Of a stretch of 64,000 nucleotides of DNA, positions 12,642 to 23,248 are shown piece by piece. Numbering within the stretch: the first letter of the stretch is position 1; each line of letters starts with the position of its first letter. The position numbers and the translations under genes were made by a program. Below the pieces are notes generated by a model that saw only the letters and a list, made by a program, of their open reading frames with translations, did no database searches and was not told the origin of the DNA. Source of the stretch: Tetracentron sinense (lineage: Eukaryota; Streptophyta; Magnoliopsida; Trochodendrales; Trochodendraceae); the NCBI GenBank assembly GCA_015143295.1, contig CM026568.1, positions 33,178,441-33,242,440 of the forward strand, given 5' to 3'.

Positions 12642-12830
12642 TTTTTTTTTTAGAAAGAAAATATTCATTACTGAGAATCGTTCATTACATGATTCAAACC
12701 CAGAGTCACTGCAACCCCATTCTCAGACGAATTGTACTATACTAGAGTGTAAAGCTAATTGAGCTTGATCATGAGCCTCCTCATTTTCCGTTTGGTTAAC
12801 AAATTGGAAAGTGATTCTTCCCTAATATGG
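12640..12830 (-). mobile_element. LINE 3' fragment (RNase H tail) with poly(A)
   Basis: On the minus strand the sequence reads FQFVNQTENEEAHDQAQLAL, which matches the C-terminal end of the RNase H domain that closes plant L1-type LINE ORF2 (F-V-x-R-x-x-N-x-x-A-H-x-L-A pattern). It is followed by in-frame stops and then a poly(A) tract, seen as a T run at 12638-12650 on the plus strand. This is a 5'-truncated, dead LINE copy. Confidence 0.6.
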
Positions 12831-13816
12831 TAGTCTTAAACCAACTCTCTTTTAATAATGGGTTTCACATAATATTAAATAGTGACTTAATTAAAATTTT
12901 GTTATATTATAAGTTATGTATTAAATAAATTAAGTTAAAGGGTATTTATGTCCAAGTAAAGTTTTGCATACTCTCCTGCATTAGAAGAGGTATAAGGTTC
13001 TATTCACGAGATGGTGGAAGTTTGTATATACTCTTCACCCGCCCACTAACTAAACAGATACTAACACCTAACCAGCGTTGTGGGCCTAAACATATATCTC
13101 GAACCAAAAAAAAAAAAAGTTTTGCATACTCATTGTACTTTTATTAGTAAAATGAAAGAGTATTTACGTTCAAGTAAAATTTTACATACTCCTTATACTT
13201 TTATTAGTAGATTGTTATATCATGTTTGGAATAGCCATTTAGAAGAATTGTGCAAAAAGAAAAAAAAATTTAGTTTGACCTAATTAATGTATACAAGTCG
13301 TGTTTTTGAAATGGAAAAATTATTAATTTGTCTGTTTGGTCAGGATTTTATAATCGTATGGTATCTTCATGGTACTCAGAGACGTATATATATTCAATCC
13401 AGGACCATCACGCGTTAATGGCGCCCTAAGACAAAGTAAGACAAAGCTGTCCACCTCTCATATATATGTTGAAAAATATGGACGTATGTGATGTAACTGG
13501 CTGCATCACAGGTTATATATTACGCACGTGAATCCTCGACGCATCGATCTGATCAGCGGTTCGATGATCCGGATGCCTGTTTGACTGACTACAATTCAAT
13601 TCAATTGTCATACTTGTACCAAAGCAATGACTTGTAGTCTTGTTGAGTGGCCGTAAGAATTATGAGCAAACTTTGCATTTCCACATGTAATGTAATTATT
13701 AGGAAAATAGTTAAGGGACCCATGGATCCCATTTGCTAACCTAAGGCATCCACGAAGGATGCCCCTCATTTTAAATGTTCACCATAGGTCCGCCTATCAC
13801 TACTCTAATTATTATG

Positions 13817-13970
13817 AGACTTTGCTACTGAGACCATGTTAGGGCCGAGACCCCTAGCACGTGATTTCAGGTGGAGCTCATTTCATATGGTAGGCCCCAC
13901 CTGAAATCCCATGCTCGGGAGCATGGTCTTGGCGGTCTTGGCCATAACATGATCTCCGAAGCTTTATCCA
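13817..13970. mobile_element. Foldback MITE, copy 2
   Basis: It shares GACTTTGCTACTGAGACC at the left end and GCTTTATCC at the right end with the copy at 11649. Internal arms pair (ATTTCAGGTGGAGC against CCCCACCTGAAAT). It is immediately followed by copy 3; both copies are preceded by AATTATTATGA, suggesting insertion next to, or duplication of, the same site. Confidence 0.72.
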
Positions 13971-13976
13971 ATTATT

Positions 13977-14148
13977 ATGAACTTTACTATTGAGACCGCC
14001 TTAGGGCCAAGACCATTGAGACCGTGTTCTCAAAGCACTGGATTTCAAGTGGGGCCCATTTCACATGGTGGGCCTCACCCGAAATCTCATGCTCTTAAAG
14101 CACGGTCTTAGTGGTCTCAGGCCTAAGGTGGTCTCAAAAGCTTTATCC
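13977..14148. mobile_element. Foldback MITE, copy 3 (adjacent to copy 2)
   Basis: Left arm AACTTTACTATTGAGACCGC with CTTAGGGCCAAGACCATTG pairs with right arm GGTCTTAGTGGTCTCAGGCC and GGTGGTCTCAAAAGCTTTAT. The centre has the same GGTGGGGCCC-type core as copy 2. It lies head to tail with copy 2. Confidence 0.72.
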
Positions 14149-14153
14149 TATAG

Positions 14154-14375
14154 TTACAATTTGTAGAGCTTATATTCATGCATAGTCGGGTAGACTGGTG
14201 TGGAGAATTCTTTTAGATTCGAAGAACCATTAGACTCAGACTGGTGTGGAGCAGAATTGGCATAATTATTACCGTGAGGATTAAAGGGAAGCCGGGCTCT
14301 CCCTAGTCCCTGCTGCTCATAGCCGTTAGTAAATTCATTTAAGAGCTGACTTGCCAATCTGAGATAAAGATCCAT
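14154..14375 (-). other. Unrecognised open frame, possible terminal-exon fragment
   Basis: I do not recognise this 73-codon frame. It has protein-like composition. It could begin at the TCTCAG acceptor near 14345 rather than at its ATG, and it then reads LASQLLNEFTNGYEQQGLGR and onward, ending in EYKLYKL and TAA. No upstream exon is evident on the minus strand before the repeat at 14412. It may be a captured or relict last exon next to the MITE cluster, or chance. Confidence 0.2.
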
Positions 14376-14411
14376 GAATTGGTGGAGGTTAAACCATCCA
14401 ATCCAAAGGAA

Positions 14412-14623
14412 TGGTCAATCCAACATGTGGCTCCCTAAACAAAAGGTCAAACTAAACCATGCCTCATGAAGAAGATCTTGAGTTCGATTCTCTTCCCCTT
14501 GTTAACGTTCCTCTAGAATTTATCTCTACTTATCTAGTGTGTATTGGTTGGGAGTCTACATGTTCCCAGGGAATTAGTCGGGTGCTCTAAGAGGCCCGGA
14601 CACCCTCTTCACCGAAAAAAAAA
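14412..14623 (+). mobile_element. Probable tRNA-derived SINE
   Basis: A box B-like GAGTTCGATTC is at 14480-14490, preceded about 50 bp upstream by a weak box A-like TGGCTCCCTAAAC. The body ends with GGCCCGGACACCCTC and a poly(A) tract at 14614-14622, a typical plant SINE tail. AAAGGAAT flanks both sides as a short candidate target duplication. Box A is poor, so the call is tentative. Confidence 0.42.
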
Positions 14624-16002
14624 GGAATCATTTAAGAACTTTCTAGTCAACGAGCTAATGGAGGTGTTAGAATCATGGATGACGATCAACATCAAGTTCA
14701 TCATATTGTTTCTCTTTACTATAGTGGTATCTCTGATCTCTTCATGATCACATCTTTCCACGTGGCATCTTTCACCCCTTACCCTATATGGGGTACCAAA
14801 TTAAGAGGCAAGAATCAAATAACACCCAGATAATTTTGATATATGGGCTGTTAGGATAATTAAGCGTAACAGTAAAAGATTATACGTGAAGAAAAGGCAA
14901 ATGGAATCTATCAAGTGGCCTTTGAGAACATGGGAACCACAAACCATCATGCACGCGCGATCTACAGTATCCCCTTTTCTCGTTATTCTACACGCCGGAG
15001 AAGAGAGATTTCACTCCTCTTTTCACGCAGTATCTGTTTGAGAGTCTTTATATAGATATAAAGTTAACCCAACAAAATAAACAATGGTTTGGTTAAGATC
15101 CTCTTTCCGCCCTCCTTGTGTTAGATAATGGTAAAATGAATAGCCTTGGCCTTGGAAATGGAAAATGAGAGATCACAAGAACCATCCGTGGTGGATATTA
15201 AAACTTTTTTGGTCGGTGGTGCTATTAACTTTTATTTTTGGTATATCATACTTGACATGTGGTTAGGCCACAACTCCGGTTAGTAGGGAAATGTTTAACT
15301 TATTGCCCCTATTTGACTATGTAGTCAAATATGCGGTCGTCATTGGTCAATGGCTCCTTTTTAACACCCATCAGCTGAGATTAAGATTCACTCACTCCCA
15401 AGGTTAAACAATCTAACCTTGGTTTTTTAAAAACTTAAAAAACAAAAATATAAACCTTAATTTTCTTAAACTTAACCATAGTTAAAAGGATGTTAAAAGG
15501 GACACGTGAACATGGGCATTTGACAACATAGTCAAATGTGTGGTGGGCTAATCCAAATGAACACCCATGGAGTGTGTAATGGTGATACCAACTTGAATAT
15601 GCTCAAGAGGAATTTAGGTTAGAAGCTAGAAGCTGATGTGGCATGATTGGCAAAGCTTTGCAGCCTCATTTGGAGCCAAATCCTTCTCACAGAAAGATTG
15701 AAGTTCCTAATGTTGCCTGCCCCATGCCCAAATAACAACTCGCGTACCTAAATATCATGATTTAGGTGAATGATTAGGCGCATAATCCATACTTTGGATG
15801 GTTAAGTGTAGCTCTATGATCAAAGGATGGACCGAGACCGATGAGAACATATCCCACATTCCAAAATAGGTATAAATGGCTTCATCAACACCAACCCATC
15901 AACGAGAATGAGCACTAGTTATGGTTTTCAATACTATGCTTAAAAGTAGTTACCAAAAAAAATAAGTTTAGAAACAAAATTTATGAAGAGAGAGTACATT
16001 GT
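14624..16002. other. Intergenic, repeat-derived
   Basis: No gene is supported. About 15340-15545 carries an inverted pair (TTTGACTATGTAGTCAAAT and CATTTGACAACATAGTCAAA), with AACCTTGG words between. It is related to dispersed repeats at 1690-1795 and 62895-63125. The 3' end of the peptide gene at 16003 probably lies here. Confidence 0.4.
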
Positions 16003-16331
16003 TTAGGGGACAAACTTATTATGTATAGGTTTTCGCCGACGAACCACAGAATAATCTTCCAACCCCCACCATGGAACCTGCACTGCTCCTCTTTCCAGGT
16101 TTCTTCTTCCCATTTGTTGTCGCTGATCCATTAATATCGTCACACCTGAAACAAGTTTATACCCTCTTAGTCATCTTTTCACTCGCCAAGAAGTCTTAAA
16201 ATTAATGCGTTAGTTGTAAAACAGTGTTCAAGAAGTCAATTTGTACCTGAGAAATGTGGTTTAGCAAGTGCTTGTTGTGGGCTGAGCAAGGAGAGGCAAA
16301 TGACAATCTTAATCACCTTCAACGCTTCCAT
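16003..16331 (-). CDS. RGF/GOLVEN/CLEL-type secreted peptide precursor (two exons)
   Basis: This predicted small precursor yields a tyrosine-sulfated signalling peptide that acts outside the cell on RGI/RGFR receptor kinases in root meristem and gravitropic growth (established for the family). Exons 16331-16247 and 16145-16003 join in phase 1 at GT/AG borders, giving 75 residues. Residues 1-23 form a signal peptide: MEALK, then VIKIVICLSLL, and an AxA-like site at QALA/KP. The tail holds DYSVVRRRKPIHN (about residues 59-71), matching the 13-residue consensus with invariant Asp-Tyr for sulfation and a basic core before PIHN. It closely resembles the Arabidopsis GLV1/RGF6 type, which ends RRRRPVHN. 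Four residues, KFVP, follow before TAA. TATATAG lies about 40 bp upstream. A second frame is also open across exon 2, but only this one has the motif. The length is on the short side for the family. Confidence 0.85.
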
Positions 16332-16367
16332 GTTATAATGTCCTTAGTAAAACTCTGCTACTCTTAC

Positions 16368-16375
16368 TATATATG
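16368..16375 (-). promoter_or_regulatory. Candidate TATA box of the peptide gene
   Basis: On the minus strand, ATATATAG lies about 40 bp upstream of the ATG at 16331, a position consistent with a very short 5' leader. Support is motif and spacing only. Confidence 0.4.
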
Positions 16376-17219
16376 TTGTATCATACTTCTCTTCCTTTAG
16401 GCCATTTGGTGTCTTGCTAAGTTCAAAATATGTGGTGAGCCAGAAAAAGATGGACCCACATGTGATTAAACACACTTAAATATTGGGCAAATTTTTCATT
16501 AGGTGGATCTAGCTAGTCCCAAATTTCAAAGGAAGAACTTTATAGCTTCATGTGCTAGATTTCTTTTTGTTCTTTCTATGGATCAAAAACATGTATTTTG
16601 CTTTTAAAAAGAGAATGTAGATCTGTCTATATGCATTATCTTCTAATGAACCCACCTAGCCACGCATTGACCCATATGGCTCAATTGCTGGCCCACCTCA
16701 AGGACGTAACCCAGAAAGAGTACGATTCTTCTTCATCTTCTTTCGGTGCCTTGTCCCAACCATTTGGGGTTGGCGCGCATAAAGAGAACATTCATAATAT
16801 GATTATGATGTTTACGAGCGCTGTGGTTGAAGCCTCGGGACAACTGGAGAGAACCTGAAATTGCTGATATATGCCACATTTATGCGTCGCATCATCATTT
16901 ATCCCAAATATTTGGAGGCATCAACACAAATCTCTTCTGTAAAAAATTCAGAATTCATGTCACTGGATTTGGCATGGTTTTTTTACACTGCATATGTAAC
17001 ACAATCCTCCTCTTTCTCTGGACTTTGGACAGGCAATGCAGCACAAAGTGTGGCACGGCAGTCATACCGTAATTAGATGTATGTTACATATTTATCTATA
17101 CAGGTAGAGACGTGTCAAACATAAACTTGAAATTAAGTAGTAGTGACCAGTGGTATAAGTTTGGCTCTTTGTTGCATGGGGTGAGTCAAAGATTAGCAAG
17201 AGATATAAAGACGGCAAAC

Positions 17220-18064
17220 TATTAGGGAAATAAATGTGAGATGAGATACAATGTATCATAAGTGTATCTCATCACCATCACAATCACAATCTTGAATTAT
17301 TGTTTTTATAGATTAAGATTATCTTAAAGATTATCATTCTAAGTTAAGAGCCTTTGATTATCTATTCAAACCCACTATAGGGTAATTGTAATCCATCCAA
17401 AATTTAATAGAATCAGTTCCTTAACATGGTATCATATTCATCGATCTTTGATGACCTCTTAGCTCTCATTTTCTCTTTCCGACAATTAGTGCTACCACCG
17501 CTTGCCAGGTGTGGAACTTTTTTTTAAAATAAAAATTGTCTTCTTTGATACCTCAACAACCCTTAGTTCTCACACTCATGCATCACGGTCTCCTTTTTTT
17601 TTTTTTTTTTGAAGACCTCTCTAATAACAATTTTCTTCAAATCGCCAAATCATACTTCGTATGCTTTTGGGAGAAGATCACGACAGCCTAATCTAATGGA
17701 CCACCGGCTCCGACAAAGCATAAAAATGTACGAGATGCAACAAGTATATAGACTTCACAAACTGGCAGTGACCACCAAGCACAGTTGAATATTCTAGCTA
17801 TTCATCAACAAATGGAGTACTCGAGTTGCGGCAAACCTATTAAGATTTTCAATCCTCATGCGTTTGAGGGAAAGTATTAGAGAAATAAATATAAGATGAG
17901 ATACATTGTATCATAAGTGTATCTCATCACAATCACAATATTAGATTACTATCTTTAATGGATTAAGATTATCTTTTCACATTAGGAGTCTTGGATTATT
18001 TGTTTAAACCCTCTATTGGGTCATTGTAATCCATCCAAGTATTCAATAAATCAGTTCCTTAACA
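17220..18064 (+). mobile_element. TRIM retrotransposon with two LTRs
   Basis: LTR1 spans 17220-17426 and LTR2 17875-18064. They are clearly homologous (both start TATTAG.GAAATAAAT, contain TAAGTGTATCTCATCAC, and end CAGTTCCTTAACA). Right after LTR1 is TGGTATCAT, the usual primer-binding site for initiator Met-tRNA. Just before LTR2 is the purine tract GAGGGAAAG. The internal part is only about 450 bp and non-coding, the definition of a terminal-repeat retrotransposon in miniature. Flanks are CAAAC and CCAAC, a 4/5 match for a 5-bp target duplication. The LTRs differ by several substitutions and small indels, so the insertion is not recent. Confidence 0.85.
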
Positions 18065-20156
18065 CCAACTATATTACTCCATCAAATTTAATAAAACACA
18101 AGGCTATCTTTTGAGGTTCAAGTCTTCAAGGGCTTAAAGGTAAGAAGGTTTGCTGAGATGGGGAGACATCTATGTGTGCAAATGATCATCCTCCATTGAC
18201 CCTAACCCATATCACAAACTAGGAAAAAAGAAACAGTGCATTCACACTCATTGTTCCATGCTTCATTCAGATAGATCAGTTAGGTTGCATCTGATTTGAT
18301 TTTTGCTCTAGTTGAATAAGCACGTAGCAAAAAACTCTATATAGCACATCTCTTCCAAACTTGAATGGATACTCCCTTCTCTCTCCTTTGGTTTGGGAAA
18401 CCCTGACTGGGTCATTACCTCTAGAGAAGCCCAACATTTCTCTCCATTCTCTCTCTTCCTTCTCCTTCAACCCTCGCCAAAGAAAAGCCACCGATGATGG
18501 ACACTCCAAAACTATATTGACATGGGGGTCTTGAGGAATTACATATTTCATCTGAAACTTTTAATTTTTATGGAGACGGTTTCAAGACGAATTCGAAGCA
18601 CTGATATATATATATAGATTTTTTTCACATAATTTTGAACCTCTGAATTGATTGCTGGGTCTGCAGACTTGCAACTCCAACTGGAATTCACTTAAATCTC
18701 AATGAGTGTTGTTGAAGATCACTTAAAGCCAAATTCAGAAATCAAGACTTGGTACTGATTCTACCTCTAGGATGAACATTTGATTTTTGATTGTTGTAGT
18801 AGCTCTGTTTAACTGAAAGAATGGATTTCAAAGAGATAATAGAGGTTCCTACGGATTTTTATTTATCAAGCATCAATAAAAGTCTCTTTCTTGCATACTT
18901 CATATTTTAAAAAAAATTAAAAAATTAAAAACAGTGCAATTCATGGCAGCTGCTGCATTAATAGGAAGGGACTCTCATACTTGAATGGTTTCTCCCCAGC
19001 TTAATTTCCTGTCTTCCATTTAGGAGAGGGATCTCATGGATTTTTATTTTTATTTTATCCGTGCCTACCTTGGTTGTACCATGTAATTATCTTCTAGGTC
19101 CTTGTATATTCATGCATTAAATGGAGTCCAAGTTGATTTTGTGGTTAAGACATTCGATTGTGATATTAGCCTCCTCCGGGCAACAAAAGCTTGGCATGAT
19201 GAGAGTGTGCTCAAGAACTTGGATGCTAGAGTACTCATCGTTTGCGTGGTCACAGAGAGTTTGTAGAAAACAATTCTCTCTTGGTGTTGCCATATTCGAT
19301 CCACTCCTACCTATGGCTTGAACTTTGGGTGTTGGCGAGCCTTTTTCTTGTAACATGTTCATCAACATGGAGATCAGGTTTTGCACCATTGCATTTTCCC
19401 TATTTTGTGCATCCAAATAATTGAATTCTAAATTCCAATATGATTTTTAATTCCATGGAATTCAATTCTTTGGGTCAATTTCAAATCTGTGAATCCAAAC
19501 GCACCACTTGATGGATTCATAGCAATTTGATTATTGGTTGCATCGCTAATCAATGGCTCAATGTTGTAAATGCAACATAAGATGAAGTACTTTAGTTACC
19601 ATGTTCGTTGGCGATGATTTCGACATGGTGGCTTTTGATAGAGAGGTTAGAGAAAAACCAATCAATGAGTCACTTGGCATAAAAACAGTAATTGGTGTAT
19701 GGTTTTGGTAAATGCAACATAATATTAAATACTTTGGTTGCCCTGATCGTGATCTATGACCTCGACATTGTCGTATTCGGAACTCTAGGTAGTTTCACTT
19801 CCCATATGGATAGTCTCAATTTGGAGCAGACAGAGAAATGATTGCTTTTTCTAATGCAATTACAAAACATATCCAGGATGTAAACAGCTGAGGAGTTTTC
19901 TCTGGCGAAGCTTGTTGCAGCTCGTAAGCGCTTTCTACCGGGATCTTTAGTGAGAGACTAAAGTGAAAAAAGGAAAGGTTGAATAAATGGGCATTGTTGT
20001 CCCATACCTTCTCTTTCGGGTGTAAATGTGTAACTTCTAATAATAGGTTGCTTTGCCAAGGCTACGTGAAACCTAAGCCGCCATGTCAAGATTCAGTTTG
20101 TTAGACGACAGGCCAACCAAGTGCGCACAGTGCAACGTGCTTAACATAAGCCTGGT
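18065..20156. other. Intergenic, no gene supported
   Basis: Open frames at about 18276-18551 (minus) and 19117-19416 (minus) have some protein-like composition but match nothing I know and lack splice partners. The second starts next to GTGCGTTTGGATTCACAG, a start typical of MITEs, which suggests repeat origin. Confidence 0.4.
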
Positions 20157-21410
20157 GTCACGGTCAACTTTTTGATTTTGCAGAACAATCGTGCGGCGCC
20201 TTGATCATCCCATGATCTCGGCCAGCCTTGCACCATTACATCATTCGTCCACTCAACTGACACATCTCGTGCTACAATGTTACGACAAGGTACAAACCAC
20301 TACCAAGTCTCATACGCTAAACTACGCTCAGCTGGCTTACGCATTACTTCATCATGTCGCACCCAACACTCGTCCAACCGCGTCACCGAGGTTCCATCTT
20401 ACGCATTTCTCATGATGCTAAGGTTCCCCGATCAAGCCGAACATCTAACACGGCCCGATATTCTCGAACACGACTATCGGTCATCCCAACGCATTGCGGA
20501 TAGTTTAAGAGCATCATTACCCCGTTTACCGAGCACTGAGGGCATAACACCCACAACATGATCCTCAGTCCTCTGATCGAGTATCTCAACCATACCTCGC
20601 ATCACTCTTAGACGACCATGATGCATACCGCACGTTTAAAGGCCGAACTAGGGTAAAACCTTTTGCTCGATGACTCTTGCCCAATGCTAGGATATTGGTC
20701 TCATTTGTATCGTCCTTGGATGCTCCAACAACCATCCAAGAAGACTCCAAGATCCCCTTTAAGATCCTATAGTCCGCCCCCAACTCCTTTGGGGTTGGTC
20801 ATTATGTGCCCAAGATGTGCCACAAGGGAAGGTAGAGCTACGCTCTTCTCCTCAAGGTGGATGTTAAACGTTTCACCCTTTACCAGAAGGAAACATCACC
20901 ATTGCTGGTGAAGTCATATTAGTCTTTTACAGAACAGTACATTGAATATCCACAAACCGTCTGTATCATTGAACTCGTATTAACTTTCTCTTCGAATGAA
21001 GGTACTATTGACCCTACTTCCAACATTCTATGTGGGTTCCACAACACTCGCCCACATGTGTCCAACCATGTACCAAACTCAAACTTCACCCCATAACTCT
21101 TCATGTGCACTTCACCCAAACCACAGTACCATGTACATAACATCAAGACACATTCGCGTCCCTTCACTTCGGTACCTCAACACCAAGGCACCAACTTTGC
21201 ACCACACTGCATTGTTGCTTGCATAGTGCATCGCCTATCTCCTAGGCACCGCATTGGCATCCCTTGCCCATGCTCAGGCCATCCTAGCCCATCATCACTG
21301 TCAAGACAGTACTTAACAACTTTGACCATGACACTGGGCCAAAACTTCCTTCCCCAAGTTTCTTTCTTGGGAGGAGAATACTTGTAATTCCTAGGATAAC
21401 TTTGTCAATG
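20157..21410. other. C-rich island, possibly a Gypsy-type LTR remnant
   Basis: This stretch is markedly more GC-rich (and C-rich on the plus strand) than its surroundings. It begins TGTCACGGTCAAC, and GTGCGGCGCC lies close behind; such openings occur in LTRs of plant chromoviruses. It has no convincing coding frame in either strand. I could not find a second LTR or a target duplication, so a solo LTR is only one possibility. Confidence 0.25.
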
Positions 21411-22007
21411 ACAACTAGTCTGTCAACAAAATATCCTTTTAACCAGGAAAAACTTCATATACTATTTTCAAATTAGTTAAAAATAAACATTTTTTATTCA
21501 ATAGACAATATATAAAGAGATGATTTACTTTCAAACTTCTCATTCCATTTCCTCCAATATATCAATAACAAATACATGAATCTGAAAACAAAAGCTAATT
21601 AGGAAATGAAGGTCTTTGTATACATTAGAGCATCTTCGACGCAATGTCAATGGCAAAATAAAGCTTTGAGCCAAAGTTAATGCACTTCTTCAGTGCATAG
21701 TTAAAATCAGTGGCATTAAATGGCTTTGGCCATTTATCACACCAAATATGGCATGAGAAATGAATTTAATGTCATTGTGGTGTTTGACTAATTGAACCTT
21801 TTTTTTTAACCCTTTTACATTTATCCTAAAAAATAGGCTTATGCATCATTGGAGCATTTGTGCTAAATTATAGTATTTTGGTACTGTTGCAGTGCCAAAA
21901 AATTGCTTTGACACTAGAAAAAATAGTTTACCACTAGAGATGCTCTTACCATAGTTTTCATTAAAAAAAACTATACATAAAAATTTATACTAAAAATAAC
22001 GGTGAGT

Positions 22008-22136
22008 GCTAGTCCCACTCTCCTCTCATTGCACTCTCCCGTGGATTTTTTGTTATGTCCTTTGTGGGCCCATCACAAAACCCCTGTCCTCTTGCCCTTG
22101 AAAGGGGAGAGTGCAATAGGAGAGAGTGGGGCTAGC
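22008..22136. mobile_element. Foldback MITE related to the one in BT intron 4
   Basis: Left arm GCTAGTCCCACTCTCCTCTC and GCACTCTCCC pair with right arm GGGGAGAGTGC and GGAGAGAGTGGGGCTAGC. The element is about 129 bp with no coding content. The ends GCTAG...CTAGC are sharp on both sides. Confidence 0.75.
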
Positions 22137-23248
22137 AAAATCAACACAAAAATTTATATAATTTTTGCTGCAGAGAAAAAAAATGTAAAGTAGGTAACCT
22201 CCTTTGCAATCACTGAAACTTCTACCTATTAGAACATCCGTATAAATTCCTACTCCCTATGCAAATTTTTCGTTTTTACCTTTTTATCGTGGACTGTTGC
22301 ACACTTGCACTCCTTGTTAATATATATCCCTTCAAAATCAACAGTAAGAAGTGAATACAGGAAAAGATTTCCTGTACGATGGAAAGATATTACCTATATG
22401 GACTAGAACAGCATAACAGGATTTGTGTAAAGCTTGGATAACGAAGATGATGCTGAAACAAAATTTCTGAATATTCCTTACGGCAGGAGCTTGTCCTTCA
22501 ACGTAATACACAAAGCAAAGAGGATATCAATCATTTCTACTAGCAACGAAAAATCTTGCACATCACTGTATGGACAACCTTCACCTCAGAGTTATGGGGA
22601 AGATGGAGAAAGAAAGCTTTCATAATATTTACTAGTTTCTCGACTTCAGCACTTGGGACTTCTTATTCCGTTCTGTCTCGATGTTCTAAGTTCTAACTTG
22701 TAAGATCTTGTCACAAGGATCATGAGGTGCTAGACCTTCTGCAGTACCTATATGTTGATGGCATCATCAGATTCTTTGATTATAGGGAATTGAGAACAAA
22801 TAGATCCATCTTAAGCAGCTCCTCATCCGAAGAAACTCACATATTGCAGAGAGCATAGCATGTCCAACATGCACTTGTTTTGAGTATGATGACGTCTTCT
22901 TATCTGCATCTCCCTTTATAATTATGAAGTTGAGTATGAAATGAATTTATGATGGATTCACTTTCCTGTACCTTCCTGTACCTGGTAAGCCATGTTTTCT
23001 TTTCTTCTCTAATTCTTTTTTATCTAGTAATGCAAAATCAAAGCTCTTTGAAAACCCATATAGGCATTAAAAAAAAAAAAATGAGCTGAAGCCTCATTTT
23101 ACTTGAACCTGAGTACTTGGAACAGAAGGCAAAGGGTCACTACACATCAAAGGAGCTTCTTTAGAACTTACCAATGCAAGCATACACCTGAACATGCACT
23201 AGCAGTTCCCAAATCAGTCCTTTCCAAAAAGAAAGGAAACTGAAAAAG
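22137..23248. other. Intergenic, likely includes ORP 3' UTR
   Basis: No separate gene is supported. The stretch adjoining 23249 is downstream of the ORP stop codon and probably holds its 3' untranslated region. Confidence 0.4.

Noticed and set aside
16598-17076. Overlapping plus-strand open frames of 71-86 codons upstream of the TRIM
   Set aside because: Three different frames overlap with no domain; likely chance in moderately GC-rich DNA.
19117-19416. 99-codon minus-strand frame (NLISMLMNMLQEKGS...)
   Set aside because: Composition is acceptable, but there is no recognisable domain, the start codon is not ATG, and the upstream sequence looks like a MITE end.
20191-21387. Cluster of 70-95-codon open frames on both strands
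   Set aside because: They follow from the C-rich composition of the island; no frame has domain motifs, splice partners or a consistent strand.
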